64,000 bases of DNA, from assembly GCA_963728445.1 (NCBI GenBank), contig CAVSJO010000006.1, positions 992,001 to 1,056,000 of the forward strand, in the 5' to 3' direction. The notes under the pieces were generated by a model. The model saw only the letters and a list, made by a program, of their open reading frames with translations. It made no database searches and had not been told where the DNA came from. The position numbers and the translations under genes are program-made. Positions 1 to 7,845 of the stretch are shown here, in pieces. Position 1 is the first letter of the stretch; the number at the start of each line of letters is the position of its first letter. The stretch is from CAVSJO01 sp963728445 (GTDB taxonomy: Bacteria > Gemmatimonadota > Gemmatimonadetes > Longimicrobiales > RSA9).

Positions 1-1390
1 ACGCGTCGCAATCGATCACCGGGATCGGCGGACCCCAGTATCGCTGTCGCGAGATGCACCAGTCGTGCAGCCGGTAGTTCACGCGCGGCTCGGCCAGCCG
101 GCGCTCGGCCAGCCACGCCGTGATGCGGCGCTTGCCCTCCTGCCATTCCAGCCCGTCGAACTCGCCGGAGTTTACCAGCGTGCCGTCTCCCACGTACGCC
201 TCCCGGAGAGGCGACTTCGCGTCCTCGTCCGGCCCGGCGACGACGCGCCGGATCGACAGGTCGTACTTCGTCGCGAACTCGAAGTCGCGCTCGTCGTGGC
301 CCGGCACCGCCATGATGGCGCCCGTCCCGTACTCCATCAGCACGTAGTCGGCGATCCACACGGGGATGTCCTCGCCCGTGGCCGGATTCACCGCAAACCC
401 GCCGGTGAAGACGCCCGTCTTCTCCTTGTCCGCCTTCCGGCGGCTGACCAGGTCCATGGCCCCCGCCCGCCGCCGGTACGCCTCCACCTCGTCCCTCTGC
501 TCGTCGGAGATCAGGGCCTCCACGAGCGGGTGCTCCGGCGCCAGCACCATGAACGTGGCGCCGAACGTGGTGTCCGGGCGCGTCGTGAAGACGCGGATGG
601 CCGGCAGCTCGGCGTGCAGCTCCGCCGGCTCGTGCCGGTCCGGCGCCGCGCGCCTGCGGGCCAGCGGGAAGACGAGCTCCGCTCCGTCGCTCCTCCCGAT
701 CCAGTTCTCCTGGGCCTTCGTCGTCGTTTCCGACCAGTCGATCCAGTCGAGGTTCTTCAGCAGACGCTCGGAGTACTCCGTGATGCGGAAGAACCATTGC
801 GACAGGAAGCGCTGCTCCACCACCGTGCCGCACCGCTCGCACGCGCCCGCGATGACCTGCTCGTTCGCCAGCACCGTGTGGCACGACGGGCACCAGTTGA
901 CCGGCGCCTCCTTCTTCACCGCCAGACCGGCTTCGTACAGCTTCAGGAAGATCCACTGCGTCCACTTGTAGTACGCCGGATCCGTCGTATTGACCGTGTG
1001 GTTCCAGTCGTACATCGCGCCGACCCGCTTCAGCTGCCGCGTGAAGTTCGCGACGTTGCGCGGGATCAGCTCCATCGGGTGCGTGCCGGTCTTCAGGGCG
1101 AAGTTCTCGGAGTGGATGCCGAACGCGTCGAAGCCGATCGGCTCGAAGACGTCGTCGCCCCGGAGCCGCCGGAAGCGCCCGTGGATGTCCGCCCCCGTGA
1201 ACGCGTAGAGGTTGCCCACGTGCAGCCCCTCCGCCGACGGATAGGGGAACATCATGAGGTTGTAGAACGGCCGATCGGCCGCAGCGAGCGCCTCGTCGCT
1301 CCAGCGATTCGTCCCGTCCGCCTCCCACCGGGCCTGCCACTTCTCCTCGACGTCCGACGGCGCGTACGGCGCCCTGTCTTCCTGGCTCAT
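1..1390 (-). CDS. leuS: Leucyl-tRNA synthetase, N-terminal part (runs off the window)
   Basis: Class I aminoacyl-tRNA synthetase that charges tRNA-Leu in the cytoplasm. About 463 codons are visible from an ATG whose first residues read MSQEDRAPYAPSDVEEKWQ; the rest lies beyond position 1. The HIGH-type signature appears as HVGN in PSAEGLHVGNLYAF. A zinc-finger-like pair follows (CPSC...CERCG after PVNW), then the CP1 editing region with TTRPDTTFGATF and the GTGAIMAVPGHDERD segment, both strongly conserved in LeuRS. The KMSKS loop and anticodon-binding domain are outside the window. The 5' side faces a hairpin-repeat array that begins about 70 bp upstream, so the promoter must lie in that short gap or within the array. 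Identification is firm. Confidence 0.96.
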   Translation of the reverse strand, partial: MSQEDRAPYAPSDVEEKWQARWEADGTNRWSDEALAAADRPFYNLMMFPYPSAEGLHVGNLYAFTGADIHGRFRRLRGDDVFEPIGFDAFGIHSENFALKTGTHPMELIPRNVANFTRQLKRVGAMYDWNHTVNTTDPAYYKWTQWIFLKLYEAGLAVKKEAPVNWCPSCHTVLANEQVIAGACERCGTVVEQRFLSQWFFRITEYSERLLKNLDWIDWSETTTKAQENWIGRSDGAELVFPLARRRAAPDRHEPAELHAELPAIRVFTTRPDTTFGATFMVLAPEHPLVEALISDEQRDEVEAYRRRAGAMDLVSRRKADKEKTGVFTGGFAVNPATGEDIPVWIADYVLMEYGTGAIMAVPGHDERDFEFATKYDLSIRRVVAGPDEDAKSPLREAYVGDGTLVNSGEFDGLEWQEGKRRITAWLAERRLAEPRVNYRLHDWCISRQRYWGPPIPVIDCDA

Positions 1391-1460
1391 TCGTTTCACG
1401 TCTGCGATTGGCGATGTCGTGGAAGGCGGAAAGGTAACGGAGCGCGCAACCGGGTGGAAA

Positions 1461-1636
1461 GGCGGCGGCTGGCGCCGCCGCAGGGGGTCGGGGCGCTGCG
1501 CGCCCCTCCGAGGGGGTCGCTTCGCCTGCGGCTCCGCTCCGAAGGGGGTCGGGGCGCTGCGCGCCCTTCCGAGGGGGTCGCTTCGCCTGCGGCTCCGCTC
1601 CGAGGGGGTCGGGCGCTGCGCGCCCCTCCGAGCGGA
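1461..1636 (+). repeat. Hairpin-repeat array, forward half of an inverted pair
   Basis: It opens with a leader hairpin (GGCGGCG, short loop, CGCCGCC) followed by GCAGGGGGTCG at 1480-1490. Four further units follow, each a short self-complementary segment ending in CCGA(A)GGGGGTC. Stems include GGGGCGC-TG-CGCGCCCC and GGGCGC-TG-CGCGCCC, so the sequence changes while pairing is kept. It lies upstream of leuS and points away from it. A second array of opposite orientation starts about 55 bp further on. The function is unknown. The same repeat family occurs at 31275 and 50226. Confidence 0.85.
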
Positions 1637-1690
1637 GAGGCGCATGCTCGGCACCTGCGCACCCACGGAAGCGCCCGTCCTCCCGCGTTC

Positions 1691-1858
1691 CTCGAAGCCC
1701 CCGTCAGGGGCGCCCCCCTCGGAGGGGCGCCACGCGCCCCGACCCCCTCGGAAGGGCGCGCAGCGCCCGACCCCCTCGGAGGGGCGCACCGCGCCCGACC
1801 CCCTCGAAGCCCCGTCAGGGGCGCCCCCCTGGGAGGGGCGCTCGCGCCCCGACCCGCT
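1691..1858 (-). repeat. Hairpin-repeat array, reverse half of the inverted pair
   Basis: Read on the minus strand this is a run of short GC-rich hairpins separated by GAGGGGGTC or close variants (GAGCGGGTC, GAGGGGGGC). Stems include GGGCGC-TGC-GCGCCC and GGGGCGC-GAGC-GCCCC-type palindromes. It starts inside the 3' end of the preceding minus-strand gene, which reads its last residues through the first unit. Opposed to the forward array at 1461, it could fold with it into one long hairpin. It is interpreted as a 3'-end element of the 1815-2888 gene. Confidence 0.85.
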
Positions 1859-2888
1859 CATACGGCCTCTCGGCGTGCGCCCGGGCCTCCCTCAGGATAT
1901 CGGCGACCGTCCCCGGCAGGTTCTGATCGTGCCGTTTCCACGCGGCGTCGAAGAGCTCGAGGCGGTCGTAGTAGAGGCGTCGGGCGATGAGGGTCGCGTT
2001 GTTGAGGGGCATCGTCAGGAAGCTGTCGTAGGACAGGACCTCGAAGCGGGGCTGGACCTCGTCCCGGAAGCGGCGGCGGGCGTCCTCGAAAACCGGCTGC
2101 CTGCGCTCGAGGATCTGATCGCGGGTCAGATCCTTCCGGCCGTAGAGGGCCTCGAGGCGGTGCACCAGGTCCTCGAGGAAGGCGCCGAAGACGAGGTTGT
2201 CGTGCCAGACGGAGCGGGCGAGGTGACAGCGGCGGCCGGCGTCGCCCTCGAGACGGCAGAAGTAGTCGATGGCGGCGACGTCGCCGACGAAGCTTGCGAA
2301 GCTCTCGTTGAAGCTCGCCTGGCTGGGCAGGTAGAGCGTGTTGTGCGTCAGCTCGTGGACGACGGTCGAGAAGAGGGCGACGCTGTCGAAGCGGACGATG
2401 GTGGACAGCAGGGGGTCGCTGAACCAGCCCAGGGTGCTGAAGGCCGTCGTGGGTCGGACGTAGGCGTCGTAGCCGTTCTCCTCGTAGCGGCGCGCGGCGT
2501 CGAGGGCGTCGTCCGGGTCGAAGTAGCCCTTGTAGGGGATGCGGCCGACGATGGGGAACCACCACGTGAGCTGCTCGAACCGATCCTTTCGGGCGGCGGA
2601 GAGCACGAGCATGAGCGTGTCGCTCTCGACGGCGGCGTAGGTCGTGTAGCTGTCGCCGACGTCGAGGCCTAGGCGCTCGCGCGCGTACGTGCGGGCGTCC
2701 TCCACGAGCAGGAGCTTCCGCCGCAGCTGCGGGGGCGTGTCCGGGCTGGAGAGCAGTCCGGCGATGGACTGGCGTCGGCTGAGGAGCTTCGCCTCGGCGA
2801 CGCCGGCTCGGAGCACGTAGATGGGCGAGCATGCGGACGCGGCCAGGGCCAGCGCCGCGGCGAGCGTGAGGATGCGGGTATGCTTCAT
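1815..2888 (-). CDS. Putative zinc aminopeptidase lipoprotein (PF10023 type)
   Basis: A 357-residue exported protein. The first 20 residues form a lipoprotein signal peptide with hydrophobic core LTLAAALALAASA and lipid-accepting Cys20. The zinc-peptidase motif HELTH lies at residues 178-182 (STVVHELTHNTLY) and the presumed third ligand Glu195 is in NESFASF. Both match the putative aminopeptidase family PF10023, whose substrate is not established. The C-terminus is odd. After ERPYE, at about residue 340, the frame continues through the first unit of a repeat array and stops 17 residues later in a Gly/Arg/Pro-rich tail. This suggests the original stop was replaced when the repeat was acquired. 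The upstream neighbour is a divergently transcribed sensor kinase. Confidence 0.8.
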   Translation of the reverse strand: MKHTRILTLAAALALAASACSPIYVLRAGVAEAKLLSRRQSIAGLLSSPDTPPQLRRKLLLVEDARTYARERLGLDVGDSYTTYAAVESDTLMLVLSAARKDRFEQLTWWFPIVGRIPYKGYFDPDDALDAARRYEENGYDAYVRPTTAFSTLGWFSDPLLSTIVRFDSVALFSTVVHELTHNTLYLPSQASFNESFASFVGDVAAIDYFCRLEGDAGRRCHLARSVWHDNLVFGAFLEDLVHRLEALYGRKDLTRDQILERRQPVFEDARRRFRDEVQPRFEVLSYDSFLTMPLNNATLIARRLYYDRLELFDAAWKRHDQNLPGTVADILREARAHAERPYERVGARAPLPGGRP

Positions 2889-2974
2889 GCGCCTCCGGGC
2901 CCTTCAGAACGCTGTGCGCCGCGCGCGAAGCCCTCGCCCGGCCCACGGAATTTCCCCGGGCGACGGTCGGGACG

Positions 2975-5900
2975 GTGAAAGCGGCTCGCAAGCGCAGCAT
3001 CGCGATGCGGTGGATCCTGGGACGGTACGGTTGGATCGTGCCGCTCGCCACCTTCCTGCTGGTCGTGGCGGGTCTGTTCGTCTACGACCGCGACACCCGT
3101 GTGGGTGCCGAGGCCGCCCGGGCCGATGCGCAGGAGAACGCAGGGCGGCGCGCCGGCGCGCTGGCCGAGGCCGTGGGAAGCACCATCAGTCGCCGACTGG
3201 GGGCGCTGGGCGCGGCGCGCCTCAAGTTCACGCCGGCCGCGGACTCCATCGGGGAGGCGACGTTCGCCGCCGCCGTGGACAGCGCCATCGCGGCGCAAGT
3301 CGGGCTGACCGCCATCTCCGTGGTCGACTCGGCCGGTCACCTCACGGGGGGCGCGGGCGCCATGATCGGCCGCCGGGGCCTCACCCTGGACGGAGACACC
3401 TCCCTCGGCAACGCCTATCATCGCGCGCTCGCGCAGAAGCGGACCACGGCCAGCGGCGTCCTCGACGTGCCCGAGGGGCGGCGCATCGTGGTATTCGAGC
3501 CCGTAACGAGCCCGGACTCCGCCCGCGTGCTCGGCGTCCTGGCCGCGGAGATCGACCCGCAGGCGGTTCTGCGGACCGCCCTCTCCACGCCGCCGGCCGA
3601 CACGGTCTCGTCCCCCTTCTACTCGATTTTCGGCCCGAACGGCGTGCGCATCAACGCCGTCCCGGGAGCGCCGCCGGACTGGCCGCGCGTCGAGCGACCC
3701 GTCGCCGTCGCCGACCGGCAGTGGACCGTCCGCCTGGCCTATCCGCCGGTCAACGCGAGCACGTTCCGGACGGTCCGCATCGCCATCTGGGTGACCGGGC
3801 TGGCCGTGGGCCTCGCCCTCGCCGCGATCCTGCTGCTTCTGCGTCAGACCGTCGCGCGCCAGGACGAGGAGATCGGCCGCCGTGAGGAGGCGGAGCGGGA
3901 GGCGAGGCGGAGCGCCGAGGAGGCGCGCGTCCGGGCGCGGGAGGCGCGGGAGCTCGCCGCTCAGCTCGAGAGCGCGCAGCGGGCGGCGGAGCGGCTGTCG
4001 ACGTCCCTCGATCCGGACGACGTGCTGGAGCTCTTCCTCGGCGGCGTCGCCGAGAGTCTGGACGCGGACGTCGCCTCGCTCTACACGTTCGAGGAGGACG
4101 GCGAGGTGGTGGTGGGGCGGAAGCGGATGGTGCTGCGCGAGGTCGGGCCCGCCACCGAGCGACTCCGCTCGGAGGACTTCCAGCAGGTGCGGGCGCCCGT
4201 CGCGATGCTGCCGGCGCTGGCCGAGGCGGTCGCCACGGGCGAGCCGCACGTGACCCAGGGCGGCCACGCGGGCGCCGCCGCATCCGCCCTCGGGGGCGGC
4301 GTCGATGGCGGTCCCGCGTCGGTGACGCTCCCGCTCCTGGTCGGCGGCCACCTCGTGGGCGTCGCCTCCTGGGAGGTGTTCGGGCGGGCGGCGTCGTTCG
4401 GGCCCGCGAAGGTCGCCTTTGCGCAGGCGTTGGCGGCGCCCGCGGCGGCGGCGCTGCGCGCGGCCGAGCTGTTCGAGTCCCTCGAGTCCGCCCGCGCCCG
4501 TGCCACACGGGAGGCGCTCCGCTTCGGCACCGTGCTCGACCAGATGGCCGACGGCGTCGTGGTCGTTGACTCCCGCGGCCGCGTCGATCTGTCGAACAAG
4601 GCGGCGCAGGAGCTCCTCGGACTCGGCCTCTCCGAGGTGCCGGTGCGCGAATGGCCGACGGTCTTCCGCATGGCGACCGTCGAGGGCCGGTCGTTCCCGC
4701 CTGCCGACTTCCCCCTGGTCCGGGCCATGAAGGGGGAGCGCGTCGACCGTTCACAGTTCATCCTCCGGTCGGTCGGCGGGACGGAGCGATACCTGTCGGG
4801 CTCGGCGGCGCCCATCGCGACGACGGCCGGCGAGAGCGCCGGCGCCGCCATGGTCTTCCGTGACGTGACGGACGAGCATCAGTACGCCGAGATGCTGCGC
4901 CACACGAACCGGGAGCTGCGCCAGCAGGCCGACGTCCTGGAGCGGATGAACCAGCAGCTCCGGGAGGCGACGGCGGCGAAGGACCAGTTCCTCGCCGTCA
5001 TGAGCCACGAGCTGCGCACGCCCATCAACGCCATCATGGGCTACTCCGACCTTCTGGATCTCGGCGTCAAGGGGGACCTGAACGACGAGCAGAAGACGAT
5101 GCTCGGCCGTGTGCGCGAGACGTCCCGCCACCTCCTCGGCCTCATCAACGAGGTGCTGGACCTCGCGAAGATCGGGGCCGGACAGGTCGATCTCGTGCCG
5201 GCGGAGCTCGACGCCCGCGAAGTCGTCGACCGCGCCGTCGCCCAGGTCATGCCCCTGGCGAACGCAAAGGGACTCGAACTCGTGGTCCACGAGCCCGATG
5301 CAACTGGCCCCCTTCCGGTCCTCGCCGACGAGACCCGGTTCACGCAGATCGTCATCAACCTGCTCTCGAACGCCGTGAAGTTCACCGAGCGCGGCCGCAT
5401 CGACGTCCGCCTCGACCGGTCCAACGGCCGCGCCGCCATCCGCGTCCGGGACACCGGGCCCGGCATCCCGCAGGACCAGATCGACCGCGTCTTCGAGGAG
5501 TTCTACCAGGTCGACAGCGGCCTCTCCCGTTCCCGCGGCGGGACCGGTCTCGGCCTCGCGATCGCCCGTCGCTTCGCGCGCCTCATGGGCGGCGACGTCG
5601 GCGTCGAGAGCACCGTCGGCGAGGGCTCCGAGTTCACCGTCGAGATCCCCGTCCCCGAGGAACGGATCGAGCTCGACGAGCCGACCGGAGGACTCGTTGC
5701 CGTCGCCCTCTTCGAGTCCGAGCTCGTCCGCCGCTCCGTCGAGCGCGAACTCGACGGTCGCGTCCGCCTCGTCTGCGTCGACGAGCCGGCCCGCGTCGCC
5801 TCCGTCGCCCGGCAGGAAGGCGCATCTCTCGTCGTCCTCGATACCGACAGCGACGATTTCGGCGCGTGGCGCGCCCTGAGTGCCGTGCTGTCCGATCCCC

Positions 5901-6439
5901 GCACGTCCGAGGCCCGGACGCTCTTCCTCGTCTGTGAGCCCGACCTCCCGGAGACCGCCGCGGACCTGGGATCCCTGCACATCCTGCCTCTGCCCCTGGA
6001 GCTCGATCGCGTCGCCTCCGCCGTCCGCTCCGTCCAGAACGACCACGGCGCCCCGGTCCTCGTTCTCGGCGACGACGTCGACGATCGCCGGATCATCGCG
6101 GAGACGCTGCGGGCGGACGGCGTTCCCGTCCACACGACGGGGAGTCCCCGGGACGCGATGAACCGCTGCACCACGGATCATCCCAGCGCCGTCGTCGTCG
6201 ATCTGCTCCTTCCCGACGGCGCCAGCTTCGAGTTCCTCGCCCGGCTGCGCAGCGATCGCCACTGTCGCGACCTGCCCGTCGTCGCCTATTCTCAGGCCGA
6301 GCTCTCGGCGGAGGAGATGGCCGCCCTGAAGAACGGTGTCGATCGACTCTGCCGAACCGGCGATCTGCCCCGCCGCCCCATCGTGGAACTCGTCCGGGAG
6401 GCGGCGGCGCTCGAGAGCCGCAACGCTGCCCACGCCTGA
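2975..6439 (+). CDS. Hybrid sensor histidine kinase with two C-terminal receiver-like domains
   Basis: An inner-membrane sensor of 1154 residues from GTG 2975. An ATG at 3005 (MRWILGRY) is an equally good start. Order of parts: membrane helix at about residues 19-38, periplasmic region to about 255, second helix (IWVTGLAVGLALAAILLLL), coiled-coil linker rich in EEAR, GAF domain near 330-480, PAS near 510-625, then the kinase. His678 in MSHELRTPINAIMGY is the expected phosphorylation site. Asn799 marks the N box (LLSNAVKFT), followed by DTGPGIP and GGTGLGLAIARR. Two receiver folds follow. The first lacks a clear acidic pocket. The second keeps a DDVDD acidic cluster and VVVDLLLPDG, so it can plausibly accept phosphate. 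The signal it detects is not evident. The DUF423 gene follows after 10 bp. Confidence 0.9.
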   Translation: MKAARKRSIAMRWILGRYGWIVPLATFLLVVAGLFVYDRDTRVGAEAARADAQENAGRRAGALAEAVGSTISRRLGALGAARLKFTPAADSIGEATFAAAVDSAIAAQVGLTAISVVDSAGHLTGGAGAMIGRRGLTLDGDTSLGNAYHRALAQKRTTASGVLDVPEGRRIVVFEPVTSPDSARVLGVLAAEIDPQAVLRTALSTPPADTVSSPFYSIFGPNGVRINAVPGAPPDWPRVERPVAVADRQWTVRLAYPPVNASTFRTVRIAIWVTGLAVGLALAAILLLLRQTVARQDEEIGRREEAEREARRSAEEARVRAREARELAAQLESAQRAAERLSTSLDPDDVLELFLGGVAESLDADVASLYTFEEDGEVVVGRKRMVLREVGPATERLRSEDFQQVRAPVAMLPALAEAVATGEPHVTQGGHAGAAASALGGGVDGGPASVTLPLLVGGHLVGVASWEVFGRAASFGPAKVAFAQALAAPAAAALRAAELFESLESARARATREALRFGTVLDQMADGVVVVDSRGRVDLSNKAAQELLGLGLSEVPVREWPTVFRMATVEGRSFPPADFPLVRAMKGERVDRSQFILRSVGGTERYLSGSAAPIATTAGESAGAAMVFRDVTDEHQYAEMLRHTNRELRQQADVLERMNQQLREATAAKDQFLAVMSHELRTPINAIMGYSDLLDLGVKGDLNDEQKTMLGRVRETSRHLLGLINEVLDLAKIGAGQVDLVPAELDAREVVDRAVAQVMPLANAKGLELVVHEPDATGPLPVLADETRFTQIVINLLSNAVKFTERGRIDVRLDRSNGRAAIRVRDTGPGIPQDQIDRVFEEFYQVDSGLSRSRGGTGLGLAIARRFARLMGGDVGVESTVGEGSEFTVEIPVPEERIELDEPTGGLVAVALFESELVRRSVERELDGRVRLVCVDEPARVASVARQEGASLVVLDTDSDDFGAWRALSAVLSDPRTSEARTLFLVCEPDLPETAADLGSLHILPLPLELDRVASAVRSVQNDHGAPVLVLGDDVDDRRIIAETLRADGVPVHTTGSPRDAMNRCTTDHPSAVVVDLLLPDGASFEFLARLRSDRHCRDLPVVAYSQAELSAEEMAALKNGVDRLCRTGDLPRRPIVELVREAAALESRNAAHA

Positions 6440-6449
6440 TCACGGAGCC

Positions 6450-6833
6450 ATGGACCGTACCTTCGTCGCGATCGGCGCCCTCCTCGGCGGACTCGCGGTG
6501 GCTGCCGGCGCTTTCGGTGCACACGCCCTCGAGGGACGCCTCTCGCTGGAGCGCATGGACGTCTACCAGACGGCCGCGCGCTATCAGATGTACCACGCGC
6601 TGGCGCTCGTTGGCGTCGGCATCCTCGCGCGCACCTTCACTGCGCGGCCCGCGGGCCTGGCCTACGCCGGCTGGCTCTTCGTCGCCGGCGTCCTCGTCTT
6701 CTGCGGCACCCTCTACGCCCTGGCGTTCGGCGCACCCCGCTGGCTCGGCGCGGTGACGCCGCTCGGGGGCGTCGCCTTCATCGGCGGCTGGGCGTGTCTC
6801 GCCTGGGCCGCGCTGGCGAGCACCCGGCCGTAG
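6450..6833 (+). CDS. DUF423 small integral membrane protein
   Basis: A 127-residue, almost entirely hydrophobic protein with about four membrane helices. It belongs to the DUF423 family (YgdD/YwdK-like), recognised by GAFGAHAL near the N-terminus and AARYQMYHALAL before the second helix. The family has no settled biochemical role. Start chosen at ATG 6450 because the alignable N-terminus MDRTFVAIGALLGGLAVA begins there and a GGAG precedes it. The longer open frame upstream lies within the kinase gene. It is probably co-transcribed with the kinase gene (10-bp gap). Confidence 0.88.
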   Translation: MDRTFVAIGALLGGLAVAAGAFGAHALEGRLSLERMDVYQTAARYQMYHALALVGVGILARTFTARPAGLAYAGWLFVAGVLVFCGTLYALAFGAPRWLGAVTPLGGVAFIGGWACLAWAALASTRP

Positions 6834-7265
6834 GAAGCACAGCCGTCCCGGGTGGGGAAGGGCGGCGGCGCGGCACGATTCGACGCGGGCGGGACGTTGC
6901 CTCGGCGCCTGTCGCATCGGGCCGCGTGACCCGGCCGGATCCGCCGCGGAGCAGAAAGAAAACGCCGGCGCGGCGAATCATGCCGCCATTCGCGGCCGGA
7001 TGCGACACGGAGCGTTCGAAGGAGCGCTCCGCGGCGGAACCTGCCGGGGACGGCGTCGAGCCCACGACCCCGACGGCCCGCGCCCGGGGGCTGGGGCCGC
7101 CCTCGACGCGCCGCCCGCCCACCCCCCTTTGCGCCCCACTGCGCACGGCCCCGCCCCGTGACCACCGCCCCCTTGGACGCGCCACCCAACGCACGCCCGC
7201 CCGCCCACGCACGCGCCCTCCACCGCACCCGCGCCCCCACCGTACTCCCCCCCGCCCGGCGCTGT
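6834..7265. other. Non-coding region without a recognised gene
   Basis: These 432 bp between the DUF423 gene and the BlaI-type operator hold no frame with protein-like composition. The second half is extremely rich in C on the plus strand. CACCCGG near the DUF423 stop can pair with CCGGGTG about 24 bases later, which may form a weak terminator. Nothing else is recognised. Confidence 0.5.
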
Positions 7266-7283
7266 CTACTAACGAACTAGTTG
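7266..7283. promoter_or_regulatory. BlaI/MecI-type operator O1
   Basis: CTACTA, six-base spacer ACGAAC, then TAGTTG: a dyad with one mismatch. It overlaps the -35 box. BlaI/MecI repressors bind TACTA/TAGTA dyads of this kind, and a BlaI-family gene starts about 70 bp downstream. Confidence 0.85.
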
Positions 7284-7309
7284 ACACGCGGCTGGCGCGC
7301 CGCTATCGT
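7281..7309 (+). promoter_or_regulatory. Sigma-70-like promoter of the BlaI-M56 operon
   Basis: TTGACA at 7281-7286, a 17-bp spacer and TATCGT at 7304-7309. The -35 is the perfect consensus. Two repressor-type dyads sit at the -35 and just downstream of the -10, so repression would block polymerase directly. Confidence 0.8.
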
Positions 7310-7310
7310 A

Positions 7311-7328
7311 CTACTACGAAACTAGTAG
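7311..7328. promoter_or_regulatory. BlaI/MecI-type operator O2
   Basis: A perfect dyad, CTACTA-CGAAAC-TAGTAG. Its centre lies 45 bp from that of O1, about four helical turns, so two dimers would bind the same face of the DNA. It covers the expected transcription start. Confidence 0.87.
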
Positions 7329-7350
7329 AACCCCCCGGAGGCTGTGCCCA

Positions 7351-7845
7351 ATGACCGAGATCGCCTTCACGGAACGGGAGCTGGACGTCATGGCCGTGCT
7401 CTGGGAGCGCGGCGAGGGGACGGTCGCCCAGGTGCAGGAGCGGCTGGTGGACACGCTAGCCTACACGACTGTGCTGACGGTCCTGCGGACGCTGGAGGAG
7501 AAGGGCCACGTGGCGCACCGGGAGGAGGGGAGGGCGTACGTGTACCGCCCCACGGTGCCTCGGGAGGCGGCGGGCGCGAGCGAGCTGCGGCGCATCATGG
7601 GGAAGATCTTCGCCGGGTCGCCGGAGGCTCTGCTGACGCAGCTCGTGTCGGAGCGGGGCGTGTCGGATCGTAGCCTGGAGCGAATGCGCCGGCTTCTGGA
7701 CGACGCGCTGGACCGGCGCGACGGGGACGCACGGGGCGCGCCGGAGCAGGGGAAGGGCGCGGGCGCGGGACTGCGCGAGAGCACGCACGGACCCCACGAC
7801 GGGCCGCACCACGAGACCCACGAGGGGAAGGGAGGCGGCGAATGA
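7351..7845 (+). CDS. BlaI/MecI/CopY-family transcriptional repressor
   Basis: A 164-residue winged-helix repressor. Residues 5-75 (FTERELDVMAVLWERGEG, then TTVLTVLRTLEEKGHVAH) match the DNA-binding domain of the BlaI/MecI/CopY family; a dimerisation region follows. The C-terminal tail of about 35 residues is His/Gly-rich (HGPHDGPHHETHEGKGGG) and is not part of the core family. It might bind metal, which is inference only. GGAGG at 7337-7341 supports ATG 7351. The stop overlaps the start of the M56 peptidase gene (ATGA), the classic repressor/sensor-protease pair. The two TACTA-type dyads at its own promoter indicate autorepression, relieved when the peptidase partner triggers its cleavage. 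Confidence 0.93.
   Translation: MTEIAFTERELDVMAVLWERGEGTVAQVQERLVDTLAYTTVLTVLRTLEEKGHVAHREEGRAYVYRPTVPREAAGASELRRIMGKIFAGSPEALLTQLVSERGVSDRSLERMRRLLDDALDRRDGDARGAPEQGKGAGAGLRESTHGPHDGPHHETHEGKGGGE

Noticed and set aside
65..1990. A 641-codon plus-strand frame opposite leuS and into the repeat arrays
   Set aside because: The minus strand encodes LeuRS; the plus-strand product is a shadow ending in translated repeat sequence.
6834..7350. Genes in the C-rich spacer before the BlaI-type gene, where several open frames exist
   Set aside because: All frames are Pro/Arg/Gly-rich low-complexity products, and part of the region is occupied by promoter and operators.
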